Positions 40,358-49,975 of a stretch of 64,000 nt of DNA are shown piece by piece; position 1 is the first letter of the stretch, and every line of letters starts with the position of its first letter. The stretch is from Flavobacteriaceae bacterium (GTDB lineage Bacteria; Bacteroidota; Bacteroidia; Flavobacteriales; Flavobacteriaceae), in NCBI GenBank assembly GCA_029248885.1, contig JAQWIL010000009.1, positions 17,737 through 81,736 of the forward strand, read 5' to 3'. Made by a program: the position numbers and the translations under genes. Under the pieces are notes generated by a model. It saw nothing but the letters and a program-made list of their open reading frames with translations, had not been told where the DNA came from and made no database searches.

Positions 40358-41176
40358 ATGAAACCAGTTTGGAAGTCCATAGAAACCTACTCCGATATCT
40401 TATTTGAAATCTACAACGGAGTTGCTAAAATTACGATCAACCGTCCAGAGGTTTATAATGCATTTCGCCCCGAGACTAATATGCAAATGCTCGAAGCCAT
40501 CGAAATTTGTAGAGAGCGTGATGATATCGACATAGTTCTTTTTACAGGCACTGGTGATAAAGCTTTTTGCAGTGGCGGGGATCAAAATGTTAAAGGAATC
40601 GGCGGATATATCGGAGATGATGGCGTACCTCGTTTGAATGTTCTCGATTTACACAAAAGAATTCGGGAGTTACCCAAGCCGGTAATCGCCATGGTGAATG
40701 GATATGCCATTGGTGGTGGTCATGTTCTACATGTCGTTTGTGATCTGACCATTGCGAGTGAAAATGCTATTTTTGGACAGACTGGGCCAAAAGTAGGAAG
40801 CTTTGACGGAGGGTTTGGATCATCCTATTTGGCACGCCATGTCGGGCAAAAGAAAGCACGTGAAATTTGGTTTTTGTGCAAGCAGTATAGCGCGCAAGAG
40901 GCCTTAGATATGGGTCTGGTGAACCGCGTTGTTCCTTTGGAAGATTTGGAATCTGCTACATTGGAATGGTGTGAACTCATGCAGCAACGAAGCCCTTTGG
41001 CACTACGTATGATCAAACGTAGCTTAAACGCGGAATTGGACGGACAACACGGTTTGATGCAACTCGCTGGTGATGCAACGCTATTGTACTATTTGACAGA
41101 AGAAGCACAAGAAGGTAAAAATGCTTTTTTAGAAAAGCGACGGCCTGATTTCAATAAATACCCTAAATTCCCTTAG
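40358..41176 (+). CDS. menB: 1,4-dihydroxy-2-naphthoyl-CoA synthase MenB
   Basis: Crotonase-fold enzyme that cyclises succinylbenzoyl-CoA to DHNA-CoA. The 272-residue protein has [13 protein letters not shown] (oxyanion hole and CoA binding), [16 protein letters not shown], and [19 protein letters not shown], the MenB-specific stretch with the catalytic aspartate and the serine region. ATG at 40358; an in-frame TTG two codons upstream is ignored. Confidence 0.97.
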   Translation: MKPVWKSIETYSDILFEIYNGVAKITINRPEVYNAFRPETNMQMLEAIEICRERDDIDIVLFTGTGDKAFCSGGDQNVKGIGGYIGDDGVPRLNVLDLHKRIRELPKPVIAMVNGYAIGGGHVLHVVCDLTIASENAIFGQTGPKVGSFDGGFGSSYLARHVGQKKAREIWFLCKQYSAQEALDMGLVNRVVPLEDLESATLEWCELMQQRSPLALRMIKRSLNAELDGQHGLMQLAGDATLLYYLTEEAQEGKNAFLEKRRPDFNKYPKFP

Positions 41177-41191
41177 TAAACAATCTAATTT

Positions 41192-42097
41192 TTGAATAAG
41201 GTGACTGTTACGACTTGGATCAAAGCAGCTCGATTGAGAACCATTCCGCTTTCCATTTCTGGAATATTAGTTGGTTCAGCAGCAGCTTTTTTGAAAGATG
41301 ATTTTAATGTTAGCGTATTTATACTCGCTATTCTCACAACGATTTGTTATCAATTGCTTTCCAATTTTGCCAATGATTATGGGGATGGTGTCAAAGGAAC
41401 GGATAATGATGAAAGACTTGGTCCAAAAAGAATCCTTCAATCTGAACTGATTTCTAAGGCGCAACTCCGCCAAGCAATTTTTGTCATTTCTGGTGTTGCT
41501 GTACTCTTGACGATTTTACTGGTTTATAGTGCTTTTGGATTGAGTAAAACTGCTTTGACTTTTCTAGGATTGGGCTTTTTTGCTATTGTGGCCGCAATTC
41601 GATACACAGTTGGTTCTAATGCATATGGTTATAAGGGTTTTGGAGATTTATTTGTCTTTCTGTTTTTTGGGTGTGTCAGTGTTTTGGGCAGCCATTATTT
41701 ATATACATTCGAATTGGATCTCTCGTTGATTTTTCCAGCGACCTCGATCGGGTTGTTATCCGTGGGAGTTTTAAACATCAATAATATGCGCGACCGAGTA
41801 AACGACAAGCAATATGGGAAAACCACGATTGCTGTTCGTTTGGGTGCTGAAAAGGCGGCCTTATATCAACTGACACTGGTTGGTGTCCCTGTTCTCTTAA
41901 CGGTTGTTTACGGCTTGATTTACCATGCCATTGCCTTTGTTGTGATATCGGTGATTATGATGATTCCAATATCGCTCCATATCAAGGTTGTGTTTCAAAA
42001 ACAAAACGAAAAAAATCTCGACCCAGAACTCAAAAAAATTGCTTTGCTGACTTTCTTTTATGCCATTTCGTTTAGTTTGTTGTTAATTTTCTTTTGA
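41192..42097 (+). CDS. menA: 1,4-dihydroxy-2-naphthoate polyprenyltransferase MenA, TTG start
   Basis: Integral membrane UbiA-family prenyltransferase, 301 residues with about 8-9 hydrophobic segments. The first Asp-rich motif is NFANDYGDGVKGTDNDE and the second is NNMRDRVNDKQYGKTT. The frame is closed by TAA at 41186, so the start must be TTG (41192) or GTG (41201). TTG gives MNKVTVTTWIKAARLRTIPLS, matching the family N-terminus. Its stop overlaps the menC start region closely. Confidence 0.93.
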   Translation: MNKVTVTTWIKAARLRTIPLSISGILVGSAAAFLKDDFNVSVFILAILTTICYQLLSNFANDYGDGVKGTDNDERLGPKRILQSELISKAQLRQAIFVISGVAVLLTILLVYSAFGLSKTALTFLGLGFFAIVAAIRYTVGSNAYGYKGFGDLFVFLFFGCVSVLGSHYLYTFELDLSLIFPATSIGLLSVGVLNINNMRDRVNDKQYGKTTIAVRLGAEKAALYQLTLVGVPVLLTVVYGLIYHAIAFVVISVIMMIPISLHIKVVFQKQNEKNLDPELKKIALLTFFYAISFSLLLIFF

Positions 42098-42099
42098 GT

Positions 42100-43146
42100 A
42101 TGGAATTTTCATGGATTAAACACCAACTTCAATTCAAAACTCCTAGTGGAACTTCAAGAGGGGTTTTGCGTTACAAAGACAGTTGGTTGATTCAAATCTC
42201 CAAAGGCGATCAATATGGTATCGGCGAGTGTAGCATCATTGAAGGGCTTAGTCCAGAGTCTCCACAAGATGTCCAAAACATATTGGAGGAAATTCCGCAA
42301 TATCTTAAAAAGGGAAAGGAGTTCCTTCTCCAACGCTACTCAAAAGCACCTGCTGTACAGTTTGCCATTGAAATGGCTTTTTCAGGATTAAACTCACATC
42401 ACCCTTTATTACATTTCGACACGCAGTTTATTCATCATCAACAAATGATTCCAATCAATGGATTGATCTGGATGGGCGATGTTGAGACCATGATGACTCA
42501 ACTTGAGCAAAAAATTAAACTTGGATTTTCATGTATCAAAATCAAAGTTGGTGCGATTGATTTTGAATCGGAATGTAAGTTCTTAGACCATATTAGAAAA
42601 CGATTTCACAGTTCTGATATTGAGCTTCGCTTGGACGCAAACGGTGCTTTTCAACCTGAAGATGCCATGCAAAAATTGAGCAAACTTTTAGAGTATAACA
42701 TTCACTCCATCGAGCAGCCCATTGCTCCTGGTCATTGGAGAGAAATGGCCACTTTATGTAAAACTTCGCCCATTCCAATCGCATTGGATGAGGAGTTGAT
42801 CGGCGTCAACTCTAAACAAGACAAAGTGAATTTGATCCAAGAGATAAAACCACAATACATCATCATCAAACCTAGCTTGGTAGGCGGGTGGCAAGGCGCT
42901 GATCAGTGGGTGTCAATTGCCGAAAAGCATGCTGTTGGCTGGTGGGCAACCAGTGCGCTTGAAACCAATATAGGACTCAATGCAATTGCACAATGGGTGA
43001 GCACAAAACAAACCAATCGGCCACAAGGGCTGGGAACGGGTGGATTATTTATAAACAATATAGATACACCGTTGTATCTTAGCGGTCAAAATATGGGATT
43101 TGATCCCAACAAACTTTCTGACTTTACATTGAAATTATGTTTATAG
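42100..43146 (+). CDS. menC: o-succinylbenzoate synthase MenC
   Basis: Enolase-superfamily dehydratase making o-succinylbenzoate. 348 residues with the catalytic Lys region CIKIKVG, metal ligands in LRLDANGAF, SIEQPI and ALDEELI, and the second lysine in IIKPSLVGGW. ATG at 42100, two nt after the menA stop. The 3' end overlaps the CPBP gene by 10 nt. Confidence 0.95.
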   Translation: MEFSWIKHQLQFKTPSGTSRGVLRYKDSWLIQISKGDQYGIGECSIIEGLSPESPQDVQNILEEIPQYLKKGKEFLLQRYSKAPAVQFAIEMAFSGLNSHHPLLHFDTQFIHHQQMIPINGLIWMGDVETMMTQLEQKIKLGFSCIKIKVGAIDFESECKFLDHIRKRFHSSDIELRLDANGAFQPEDAMQKLSKLLEYNIHSIEQPIAPGHWREMATLCKTSPIPIALDEELIGVNSKQDKVNLIQEIKPQYIIIKPSLVGGWQGADQWVSIAEKHAVGWWATSALETNIGLNAIAQWVSTKQTNRPQGLGTGGLFINNIDTPLYLSGQNMGFDPNKLSDFTLKLCL

Positions 43147-44054
43147 AGAATATTTATAAAGGAAAATCTGATGCCTGGCGGTATATCGTTGGGGTTTTTC
43201 TAATCATGTTGATTTATTTTATGGCCTCTGTTCCATTTGGGATTGCTTTAATGGCAGAAGCAGGTGCTGGAAAAGTTGCTGGAATGTCAGAAACGGAAAT
43301 GCTATCTGTTCTCGAACCAAACACCACCCTGTTTTATATGCTTTTGCCCTTTGCATTTGCTTTTTTTGGGATTCTCATGATTACCCGTTTTTTGCACGAT
43401 CAGCCACTCAAATATCTTGTGACAACTCGCTCCTCGTTTGACTGGAGTCGTGTCGCTTTTTCGTTTCTATTGTTCACTGTTTTAGCGGTCTTATCCTTAG
43501 CTATCGATTTAGCACTATCCCCTGATGATTATGTTTGGAACTATGACCCTGAACGATTTTTTGGACTTGTGCTAATTGCCGTATTGATGATTCCTTTACA
43601 AACCACCGCTGAAGAATTGTTGATGAGGGGCTATTTGTTTCAAGGGTTAGGCGTAGCTCTCAAAAGTCGATTGGCTCCATTGTTGATCACCTCCATATCT
43701 TTTGGGCTTCTTCATTCCTTGAATCCAGAAGTAGCCAAATTGGGGTATGGATTGATTTCAGTTTACATCATTACAGGACTATTTTTAGGAATAATCACCT
43801 TGATGGATGAAGGACTCGAACTATCTATCGGTTTCCACGCTGCCAATAATTTAGTCATCGCTTTGTTGGTGACTTCTGATTGGACTGCTTTTCAAACAAA
43901 CTCGCTTTACAAAGATGTTTCAGACCCTGTATTGGCAGAATATATTGTCCTTCCTGTGATCATATATTCATTGGTTGGATTTATCCTCAGCAAAAAATAC
44001 AAGTGGAGTGCTTGGAAATCAAAATTAACGGGTTCTGTTTCAAATCCCTCCTAA
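43137..44054 (+). CDS. CPBP family intramembrane metalloprotease
   Basis: A 305-residue membrane protein with about eight hydrophobic segments and the CPBP (Rce1/CAAX protease-like, ABI) motifs: EELLMRGYLFQ (EExxxR), FGLLHSLNP (FxxxH) and the third motif HAANNLVIAL (HxxxN). It overlaps menC by 10 nt and menE by 1 nt, so it is embedded in the menaquinone operon. This placement recurs in flavobacteria as I recall, but no menaquinone-related role is known. Confidence 0.88.
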   Translation: MFIENIYKGKSDAWRYIVGVFLIMLIYFMASVPFGIALMAEAGAGKVAGMSETEMLSVLEPNTTLFYMLLPFAFAFFGILMITRFLHDQPLKYLVTTRSSFDWSRVAFSFLLFTVLAVLSLAIDLALSPDDYVWNYDPERFFGLVLIAVLMIPLQTTAEELLMRGYLFQGLGVALKSRLAPLLITSISFGLLHSLNPEVAKLGYGLISVYIITGLFLGIITLMDEGLELSIGFHAANNLVIALLVTSDWTAFQTNSLYKDVSDPVLAEYIVLPVIIYSLVGFILSKKYKWSAWKSKLTGSVSNPS

Positions 44055-45085
44055 TGCATTCTGATTTTCGTCTCAATGGGGTATCCTATGACCGTGACCA
44101 TCTGTTGTCGTATGCACATGAGCTCAGTAACGCAAAGCAGGAATACCTGAGTGAATTGGGTCGGTTCGTTATGGATTGGCTGTCTGACAAACCTGATATC
44201 AAGCTACAAACCAGTGGATCTACTGGTGTACCCACTCAAATTTTAGCTCCAAAAGCCATGTTGTCTGCTTCGGCGATGACGACAGTAAAAGCATTCAATC
44301 TGCAACCATCACAACAAGCTCTTTTCTGTTTGCCTGTTCGGCATATCGCGGGGAAGATGATGCTCATTCGGGCTTTATTGGCTGGATTATGGATCGATAC
44401 TATCGAGCCAACCGCAACGTTCCGGGTCTCCAAAACCTATGATTTTACTGCAATGACACCACATCAGTTGCGCAATTCTCTCAACCATATTGATCAATTT
44501 AAGCAAATCATTGTCGGAGGAGCCCCTGTCGACGATTCTCTGAGAGCTGCGGTAAAGGGGCATACCAGTCGTATTTTTTCTACCTATGGAATGACAGAGA
44601 CCTATAGTCATGTTGCCCTTCAAAACCTGAGTAAAGGGGAAAGACAGTATACGGCGGTTGGTGATGTGACATTTTCCATGAAAGGAGATGCTTTGGTTGT
44701 TCATGCGCCTCATATTGGCATCGAAAAGCTTGTAACGACAGACTGTGTGGATTTGATATCCTCCACCCAGTTTATATGGAAGGGTAGGAGCGATTATGTA
44801 ATTAATTCAGGCGGAATCAAACTGCATCCTGAACAGATTGAGAAAGCACTTTCAGCGGTTATTTCAGTTCCGTTTTTTGTCTTTGGAAAAGCCGATAAAC
44901 AATTGGGACAGTCTTTGTCTATCGTGTTTGAAGGTCAAATGCCAAATCAAGTTGCAAAGATAATTTCAAAACTCGATACGCTGACTCGATACGAGAAGCC
45001 AAAAGATTATTTCGTACTTTCGCAGTTCGTGCGTATTAACGGAAAAATTCTTCGTAACCAAACCCTTCAAACAATCGACTTTTGA
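44054..45085 (+). CDS. menE: o-succinylbenzoate-CoA ligase MenE, short form
   Basis: ATP-dependent acyl-CoA ligase that activates o-succinylbenzoate. 343 residues, shorter than the roughly 450-490 of E. coli or Bacillus MenE; the N-terminal region is reduced as is usual in flavobacteria. The AMP-binding P-loop is QTSGSTGVPTQ, followed by STYGMTETYSH, WKGRSDYVINSGGIKLHPE and the C-terminal catalytic lysine in NGKILRNQ. ATG overlaps the CPBP stop by one base (TAATG). Confidence 0.93.
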   Translation: MHSDFRLNGVSYDRDHLLSYAHELSNAKQEYLSELGRFVMDWLSDKPDIKLQTSGSTGVPTQILAPKAMLSASAMTTVKAFNLQPSQQALFCLPVRHIAGKMMLIRALLAGLWIDTIEPTATFRVSKTYDFTAMTPHQLRNSLNHIDQFKQIIVGGAPVDDSLRAAVKGHTSRIFSTYGMTETYSHVALQNLSKGERQYTAVGDVTFSMKGDALVVHAPHIGIEKLVTTDCVDLISSTQFIWKGRSDYVINSGGIKLHPEQIEKALSAVISVPFFVFGKADKQLGQSLSIVFEGQMPNQVAKIISKLDTLTRYEKPKDYFVLSQFVRINGKILRNQTLQTIDF

Positions 45086-45264
45086 TGAAGTTTAATAAAA
45101 ATGTGATTTTCGGGATTGCTTCACTCATTCTTACAGTGATCGGCATCGGTATTATCTTGTTGGGTGCGTTTAAGTACCCTGAATATTCTTTTGGATTTAG
45201 CTTGACAGGCACCGGCTTTATTGCAGTTGGCTGGGCGTTTAATGCGCTAAAAGGGAGGGTCTAA
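45085..45264 (+). CDS. Small two-TM membrane protein at the end of the men operon
   Basis: A 59-residue protein with two hydrophobic segments ([19 protein letters not shown] and [18 protein letters not shown]) joined by a short KYPEYS loop. The ATG shares one base with the menE stop. It may belong to the small flavobacterial membrane family named after CAL67264, from memory. Its stop overlaps that of convergent fumC (CTAA, 45261-45264). Function unknown. Confidence 0.72.
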   Translation: MKFNKNVIFGIASLILTVIGIGIILLGAFKYPEYSFGFSLTGTGFIAVGWAFNALKGRV

Positions 45265-46652
45265 CGCCCAATCATGTCTTCGGGACGAACCCATTGATCA
45301 AATTCTTCTCCAGTTACATATCCAGTCGATATGGCAGCATCGCGTAGTGTTGTGTTTTCCTCATGTGCCTTTTGAGCGATTTCAGCGGCTTTGTAGTATC
45401 CAATTTTTGTATTGAGTGCGGTCACCAACATCAGGGAGTTGTCAACAAGTTTTTGAATGACATTTGTATTGGGTTCGATGCCCTGTGCACAATGTATATC
45501 AAAGCTTGTGACTGCATCGGCAAGTAAGCGAGCTGATTGCAAAAGATTGTTGGCCATAAGGGGTTTAAACACATTGAGTTCAAAGTGGCCTTGTGCACCT
45601 CCAAACGCAACAGATACATCGTTTCCGATGACTTGGGCACAAACCATGGTTAGGGCTTCACATTGTGTCGGGTTCACCTTTCCTGGCATGATCGAGCTCC
45701 CTGGCTCGTTTGCAGGTATCGACAACTCTCCAATCCCTGATCGTGGACCACTTGACATGACTCGAATATCATGTGCGATTTTATGAAGTGACACGGCAAC
45801 TTGACGTAAAGCACCGTGCGTTTCCACAAAAGCATCATGGCTTGCTAGCGCCTCAAACTTGTTGGGTGCTGTTACAAATGGATGCCCTGTAAACTCTGCA
45901 ATATAGGCGGCAACACGCTCTGCATAGCCAGCAGGGGTATTGATTCCTGTACCAACTGCCGTACCACCCAATGCCAATTCGGCGAGATGCGCTAAGCTGT
46001 TTTCAATGGCTTTGATCCCATATTCAATTTGTGCTACATAACCAGAAAATTCCTGCCCCAAGCTCAATGGGGTAGCGTCCATCATATGTGTTCGCCCAAT
46101 TTTAATCACATCTGTAAATGCATTCGACTTTTGAGCAAGCGTTTTTTTGAGCTGACGCAATGCAGGGAGTGTGTTTTCAACGATTCGTTTATACGCTGCA
46201 ATATGCATTCCAGTCGGGAAGGTGTCGTTGGAGGATTGCGATTTGTTAACATCATCGTTTGGGTGCAATGTTTTCTCACCTTCGCCCAAAACTTGACCCG
46301 CCAATACATGACCGCGATTGGCTATGACTTCATTGACATTCATATTAGACTGTGTTCCAGAACCCGTTTGCCAAATCACGAGTGGAAACTGATCGTCGTG
46401 CTTACCTTCCAAGATTTCATCGCAGACCTGGCCAATGAGGTCTCTTTTGCTGTCTTCCAATTCACCGAGCTCAGCATTGGTATAGGCAGCTGCCTTTTTA
46501 AGAATGGCAAAGCCATAAATCAGTTCAATCGGCATCGACCCAGGATCGCCAATTTTAAAGTTGTTTCTTGAACGCTCTGTCTGGGCACCCCAATACTTGT
46601 CTGCGGGTACATTTACAACTCCTAAGGTGTCTTTTTCGGCTCGGAATGACAT
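45261..46652 (-). CDS. fumC: Class II fumarate hydratase
   Basis: Iron-independent fumarase of the TCA cycle, 463 residues. Markers are [56 protein letters not shown] and the superfamily signature [16 protein letters not shown] chose the ATG at 46652 ([11 protein letters not shown]); an upstream start at 46688 would add 12 atypical residues across the promoter box. Confidence 0.97.
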   Translation of the reverse strand: MSFRAEKDTLGVVNVPADKYWGAQTERSRNNFKIGDPGSMPIELIYGFAILKKAAAYTNAELGELEDSKRDLIGQVCDEILEGKHDDQFPLVIWQTGSGTQSNMNVNEVIANRGHVLAGQVLGEGEKTLHPNDDVNKSQSSNDTFPTGMHIAAYKRIVENTLPALRQLKKTLAQKSNAFTDVIKIGRTHMMDATPLSLGQEFSGYVAQIEYGIKAIENSLAHLAELALGGTAVGTGINTPAGYAERVAAYIAEFTGHPFVTAPNKFEALASHDAFVETHGALRQVAVSLHKIAHDIRVMSSGPRSGIGELSIPANEPGSSIMPGKVNPTQCEALTMVCAQVIGNDVSVAFGGAQGHFELNVFKPLMANNLLQSARLLADAVTSFDIHCAQGIEPNTNVIQKLVDNSLMLVTALNTKIGYYKAAEIAQKAHEENTTLRDAAISTGYVTGEEFDQWVRPEDMIGR

Positions 46653-46669
46653 GGAAATATATCTTTGTG

Positions 46670-46677
46670 CAAAGGTA
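46670..46677 (-). promoter_or_regulatory. Putative -7 box of fumC
   Basis: Minus-strand TACCTTTG (TAnnTTTG), 18 nt upstream of the fumC ATG. No -33 box at standard spacing. Confidence 0.45.
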
Positions 46678-46710
46678 AGAAAAATCAAATGCGGATTTTA
46701 TCAACCTTTC

Positions 46711-46741
46711 TTGTGTGCCTCAAACTTTCTAAATAAATTTG
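46711..46741 (+). promoter_or_regulatory. Putative promoter of the small TM protein gene at 46760
   Basis: TTG at 46711-46713, a 20-nt spacer and TAAATTTG at 46734-46741. This fits the flavobacterial TTG-N(17-20)-TAnnTTTG pattern and lies 18 nt before the ATG. Confidence 0.5.
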
Positions 46742-46759
46742 CAACATCAATAGACATCT

Positions 46760-46924
46760 ATGTTTACGTTTGAACAATATCTTGGATTTATTCTTTTTCT
46801 AACCATACTTACCACGGGATTCTGGCTTATGATTTTCCTCATTGGCTTTGTGATTCCCTATTGGTTAAGTGGTAACCTGATTGAGTGGTTTAAAGAGAAG
46901 AGAAAAGCGAAACAACAGGAATAG
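46760..46924 (+). CDS. Small single-pass membrane protein, 54 residues
   Basis: The ORF encodes a peptide beginning MFTFEQYLGFILFL with one hydrophobic span (about residues 8-38) and a highly basic C-terminal tail (EKRKAKQQE). Predicted topology is tail in the cytoplasm. Support for it being real comes from a well-placed promoter 18 nt upstream, a membrane-protein composition, and filling the gap between fumC and the convergent receptor gene, with its stop directly adjoining that gene's end. I do not recognise the family. Confidence 0.55.
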   Translation: MFTFEQYLGFILFLTILTTGFWLMIFLIGFVIPYWLSGNLIEWFKEKRKAKQQE

Positions 46925-46925
46925 C

Positions 46926-49364
46926 TTAAAATTCAAAACCTCCAGAATCTCCTCCTTCGTAAGAACCTCTACGGCCACTTTGCCTTTTTTTATCTTGTCT
47001 AAATCGGTATGTAAAGGTTAGCGTATATGTGGGTTCACGCCTTTGATAAATCCCATCTGTAACTGCAACTGGTGTGGTCGTTTGGTAGTCATATTTGGCC
47101 GTATTAAACAAATCGCTAAATCGTAAGTTTAGCGTAGCATTATCATTGAAGATATCTTTGCTCAAAGCGAGATCCGTGTATAAAAACCCTTTGCTTATGC
47201 CAAATGAGGATTCGCTTGGACCTCGGTAACGCACTGAGAATTGAGACTGAATAGCGAATGGCAAGAGATAAGAGTTACTTAAATTTCCTGACCAGCTTGT
47301 GTTGTCTATATCATAGGACATAGCTTGATAATTTCCTTCCTCTACTCGTCTGTAAAAATTAACACTTGCATTGGTGCGCATCCCTTTAATCAAACGCAAA
47401 GAGGTGTTGAATTCAACGCCAAATTGTTCCACTGTACCCAAATTAATTGGCAAGCGACGGATGACAGGAGTTTCGATATCATTGACAAAAACGGTTTCAT
47501 CGGTTACAACAGCAACTCGGCTAATGGCATCCGTTGACTTGCGATAGTAGACAGAAGTATTTAAAGTAACTTTTTTAAACTGCTTTAAATAGCCAATATC
47601 AATGCCGTTTGAGTAACTCGGATCAAGTTCTGGGTTTCCTTGAAAATAACTGGTTTTGCTCGATCTTGATTGAAAAGGGTTAAGCATCCGCGCTCTTGGT
47701 CGTGAGATTCTTCGGTTATACCCTAATGTGATGCTTGCGGTAGGACTGATCTCGTAACCTAAGTTGAGCGTAGGGAAGTATCCACTATAGCTATCGTTGT
47801 TGACAGGCGTGTTGGAATCGAGTTGTTCAACAAATATCCTTGTATTTTCGAAGCGCAATCCAGCAAGGAATGAGAAAGCGTTCAATTTTTTTCCGTATTG
47901 GGTATATAGCGCATGAACTTCTTGTTCAAAATCGAGAACATTCGAAAGGTTTTCATCGGTAGTTGCGATGTCATTTTCATCAATAATCACAACCTCAAAA
48001 TCGATTATTCTTTTGCTATCTGTTCCTCGATAACCCGCCTCAAATTGCGTGTTTTTATCGATGGGATATACATAATCGATTTGTGCCAGATTTCGCTCTT
48101 GACTTTCTAACGTAGTATTGATTTCACTATCGTCTGAGGGTTGACCATTTTCGAAAAATGAATTGATATCAGAAGTTTCCGATTCGTCATTATTTTCTGT
48201 TTGTAAAGTTGCCGTCAACTGGTGTCCTTGTTTGTTGAATTTATGTTCAAAATCTACACTAAACTGATTGCTATCCTCTCGGTCAATTTCATTTTCATAA
48301 CGATTTGTTACCAAAATCCCATCCGTTTGATATTGTGACTGCTTATTTACTGTCCTGTCATCTCCATCTCGTTCGTTCGTGAGGTAGCTAAGGGTTAATG
48401 AAGTCTTTTCGGCCATTTGATAATCCAATCCCATATTGACATTAAACCCTTGTCTTCTGCGATCGAAAAGACGTTCCTCAACATAACGATCTACCGATTC
48501 AAGAGGGTTTGTATATACGTTGTCTTGTAAAGCCCGTCCTTTATTTGTGCGGTCACTATATCCCGAATTGGTAAAGAAGTTAAACTTCCCTTTTCGATAA
48601 TTTAAGTTGGCGGATCCGCTGTAGGTGTCGTTTTTCCCAGCGGAAAGGTTGAATACCCCATTGAGTCCTTTTAAAAACCGTTTGGCTAGAATGATATTGA
48701 TAATCCCAGTGGTGCCTTCGGCCTGGTAACGAGCAGAAGGTGAGGTAATTACTTCAACTTTCTCGATTGACTCTGCAGGTAGTCTTGTCAGTGCATCAAT
48801 ACCCCCGAGTCCAATTAGCCCCGACGGTTTGCCATCAACTAGGATTCGTATGTTGTTGTTGCCTCGAAGTTCGATATTCCCATCAATATCAACTGAAACA
48901 GAGGGTACATTTTCCAACACATCAGACACTGTTCCCCCTCGAATAAGATTGTTTTTGGCAACATTGTAAACACGCTTATCCAAACGAATTTCAACTTCTG
49001 CACTTTGTCCTACCACATCGACTCCTTCCAGTGACTCAGCAGATGAAACAAGCTGAATGGTTCCGATGTTGGTGCTGTTTGTATATCGCTTTATATCTGT
49101 TGTTATACTTTCAAATCCGATATACTCAAAGTTTAATGAATAGTCATTTGGAGATACATTGAGTTTGAAAATTCCATTTTCGTCAGTGATTCCTCCATCA
49201 GCTAAATCCCCATTGCGATTATAAACGGATATAGTGGCATATGGTAGTGGTTCACTGTTCTCTGCATCAGTTATGGTCCCACTTAAAACAATTTGAGGAG
49301 CTTGGCCAAAGCTTGTGAGGGTAAATAGAGAAAGAATAAAAAGTAAAGCTGTGTTTCTTATCAT
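46926..49364 (-). CDS. TonB-dependent receptor-like outer membrane protein (OMP_b-brl_3 type)
   Basis: An 812-residue outer membrane protein. Signal peptide (cleavage after TSFGQ), then a carboxypeptidase regulatory-like beta-sandwich (SGTITDAENSEPLPYATISV, residues about 28-110), a plug domain (SDVLENVPSVSVDIDGNIELRG, VDGKPSGLIG), and a 22-strand-type barrel. The C-terminus ends in a Gly-rich tail (GGDSGGFEF). No SusD partner is adjacent, so it is not a polysaccharide-utilisation pair. Its ATG shares a base with the HAD stop (TAATG). Ligand unknown. Confidence 0.9.
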   Translation of the reverse strand: MIRNTALLFILSLFTLTSFGQAPQIVLSGTITDAENSEPLPYATISVYNRNGDLADGGITDENGIFKLNVSPNDYSLNFEYIGFESITTDIKRYTNSTNIGTIQLVSSAESLEGVDVVGQSAEVEIRLDKRVYNVAKNNLIRGGTVSDVLENVPSVSVDIDGNIELRGNNNIRILVDGKPSGLIGLGGIDALTRLPAESIEKVEVITSPSARYQAEGTTGIINIILAKRFLKGLNGVFNLSAGKNDTYSGSANLNYRKGKFNFFTNSGYSDRTNKGRALQDNVYTNPLESVDRYVEERLFDRRRQGFNVNMGLDYQMAEKTSLTLSYLTNERDGDDRTVNKQSQYQTDGILVTNRYENEIDREDSNQFSVDFEHKFNKQGHQLTATLQTENNDESETSDINSFFENGQPSDDSEINTTLESQERNLAQIDYVYPIDKNTQFEAGYRGTDSKRIIDFEVVIIDENDIATTDENLSNVLDFEQEVHALYTQYGKKLNAFSFLAGLRFENTRIFVEQLDSNTPVNNDSYSGYFPTLNLGYEISPTASITLGYNRRISRPRARMLNPFQSRSSKTSYFQGNPELDPSYSNGIDIGYLKQFKKVTLNTSVYYRKSTDAISRVAVVTDETVFVNDIETPVIRRLPINLGTVEQFGVEFNTSLRLIKGMRTNASVNFYRRVEEGNYQAMSYDIDNTSWSGNLSNSYLLPFAIQSQFSVRYRGPSESSFGISKGFLYTDLALSKDIFNDNATLNLRFSDLFNTAKYDYQTTTPVAVTDGIYQRREPTYTLTFTYRFRQDKKRQSGRRGSYEGGDSGGFEF

Positions 49365-49975
49365 TATATTTTGATATTTAGTTCTAGTAGTTCTCTTCGA
49401 AGTTGGCGGTCGTTTGAAAATTGAATTCCTTTAAATCCCAAATCGACAGCCGCTTGGACATTATCAGCTCGATCATCGATAAATACACAATTTTTTGCGT
49501 CTAAATCATATCTGCCTAACAATAGTTTATAGATTTCAGGATCTGGTTTCACGAGTTTTTCATCGCCTGAGACAATAATACCCTCAAACCATGACAAAAA
49601 AGAAAATTTTTGCAGCGCAACAGGGAAGGTTTCTCCGCTCCAGTTGGTCAATGCGTAAATTGTATAGTCAGGGGATTGATGTAATTTTTTTAAAATTTCG
49701 ACTGTCCCAGTAAGCTCATAACCAAGCATCTGTTCCCATTCTCCATAATAAATCCGAATCAGGCGCTCATGCTCTGGAAAACGTGCAATTCGTTCAAGGG
49801 TTGCTTGCTCTAAGCTGTGCCCAGCATCTTGTTGTTCATTCCATGCCGAGGTACAAATATTCTCAAAAAACCAATTCATTTTTTCGCGATTACCGCGAAA
49901 TTCTTTGAGAAAAACATATTCAGGGTTCCAGTCAATTAGAACGCCACCGAGGTCAAAAACAATTGTATTCATCAT
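49364..49975 (-). CDS. HAD-superfamily hydrolase, HAD-IA (YihX-like)
   Basis: A 203-residue phosphatase-like protein. HAD motif I is [12 protein letters not shown] (DxGGV, with the second Asp replaced by Gly as in YihX-type HAD-IA enzymes), motif II is YALTNWS, the lysine is in [10 protein letters not shown] and motif IV is [13 protein letters not shown]. It overlaps prfB by 4 nt (ATGA) and the receptor gene by 1 nt. Substrate unknown; sugar phosphates such as glucose-1-phosphate are typical of YihX. Confidence 0.88.
   Translation of the reverse strand: MMNTIVFDLGGVLIDWNPEYVFLKEFRGNREKMNWFFENICTSAWNEQQDAGHSLEQATLERIARFPEHERLIRIYYGEWEQMLGYELTGTVEILKKLHQSPDYTIYALTNWSGETFPVALQKFSFLSWFEGIIVSGDEKLVKPDPEIYKLLLGRYDLDAKNCVFIDDRADNVQAAVDLGFKGIQFSNDRQLRRELLELNIKI

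Noticed and set aside
43880..44053. N-terminal extension of menE inside the CPBP gene
   Set aside because: These codons overlap CPBP coding sequence and have no ligase similarity; the ATG at 44054 coincides with the CPBP stop.
45457..46571. Long plus-strand frames opposite fumC
   Set aside because: They are antisense shadows of a well-conserved gene, with no start context or protein-like features.
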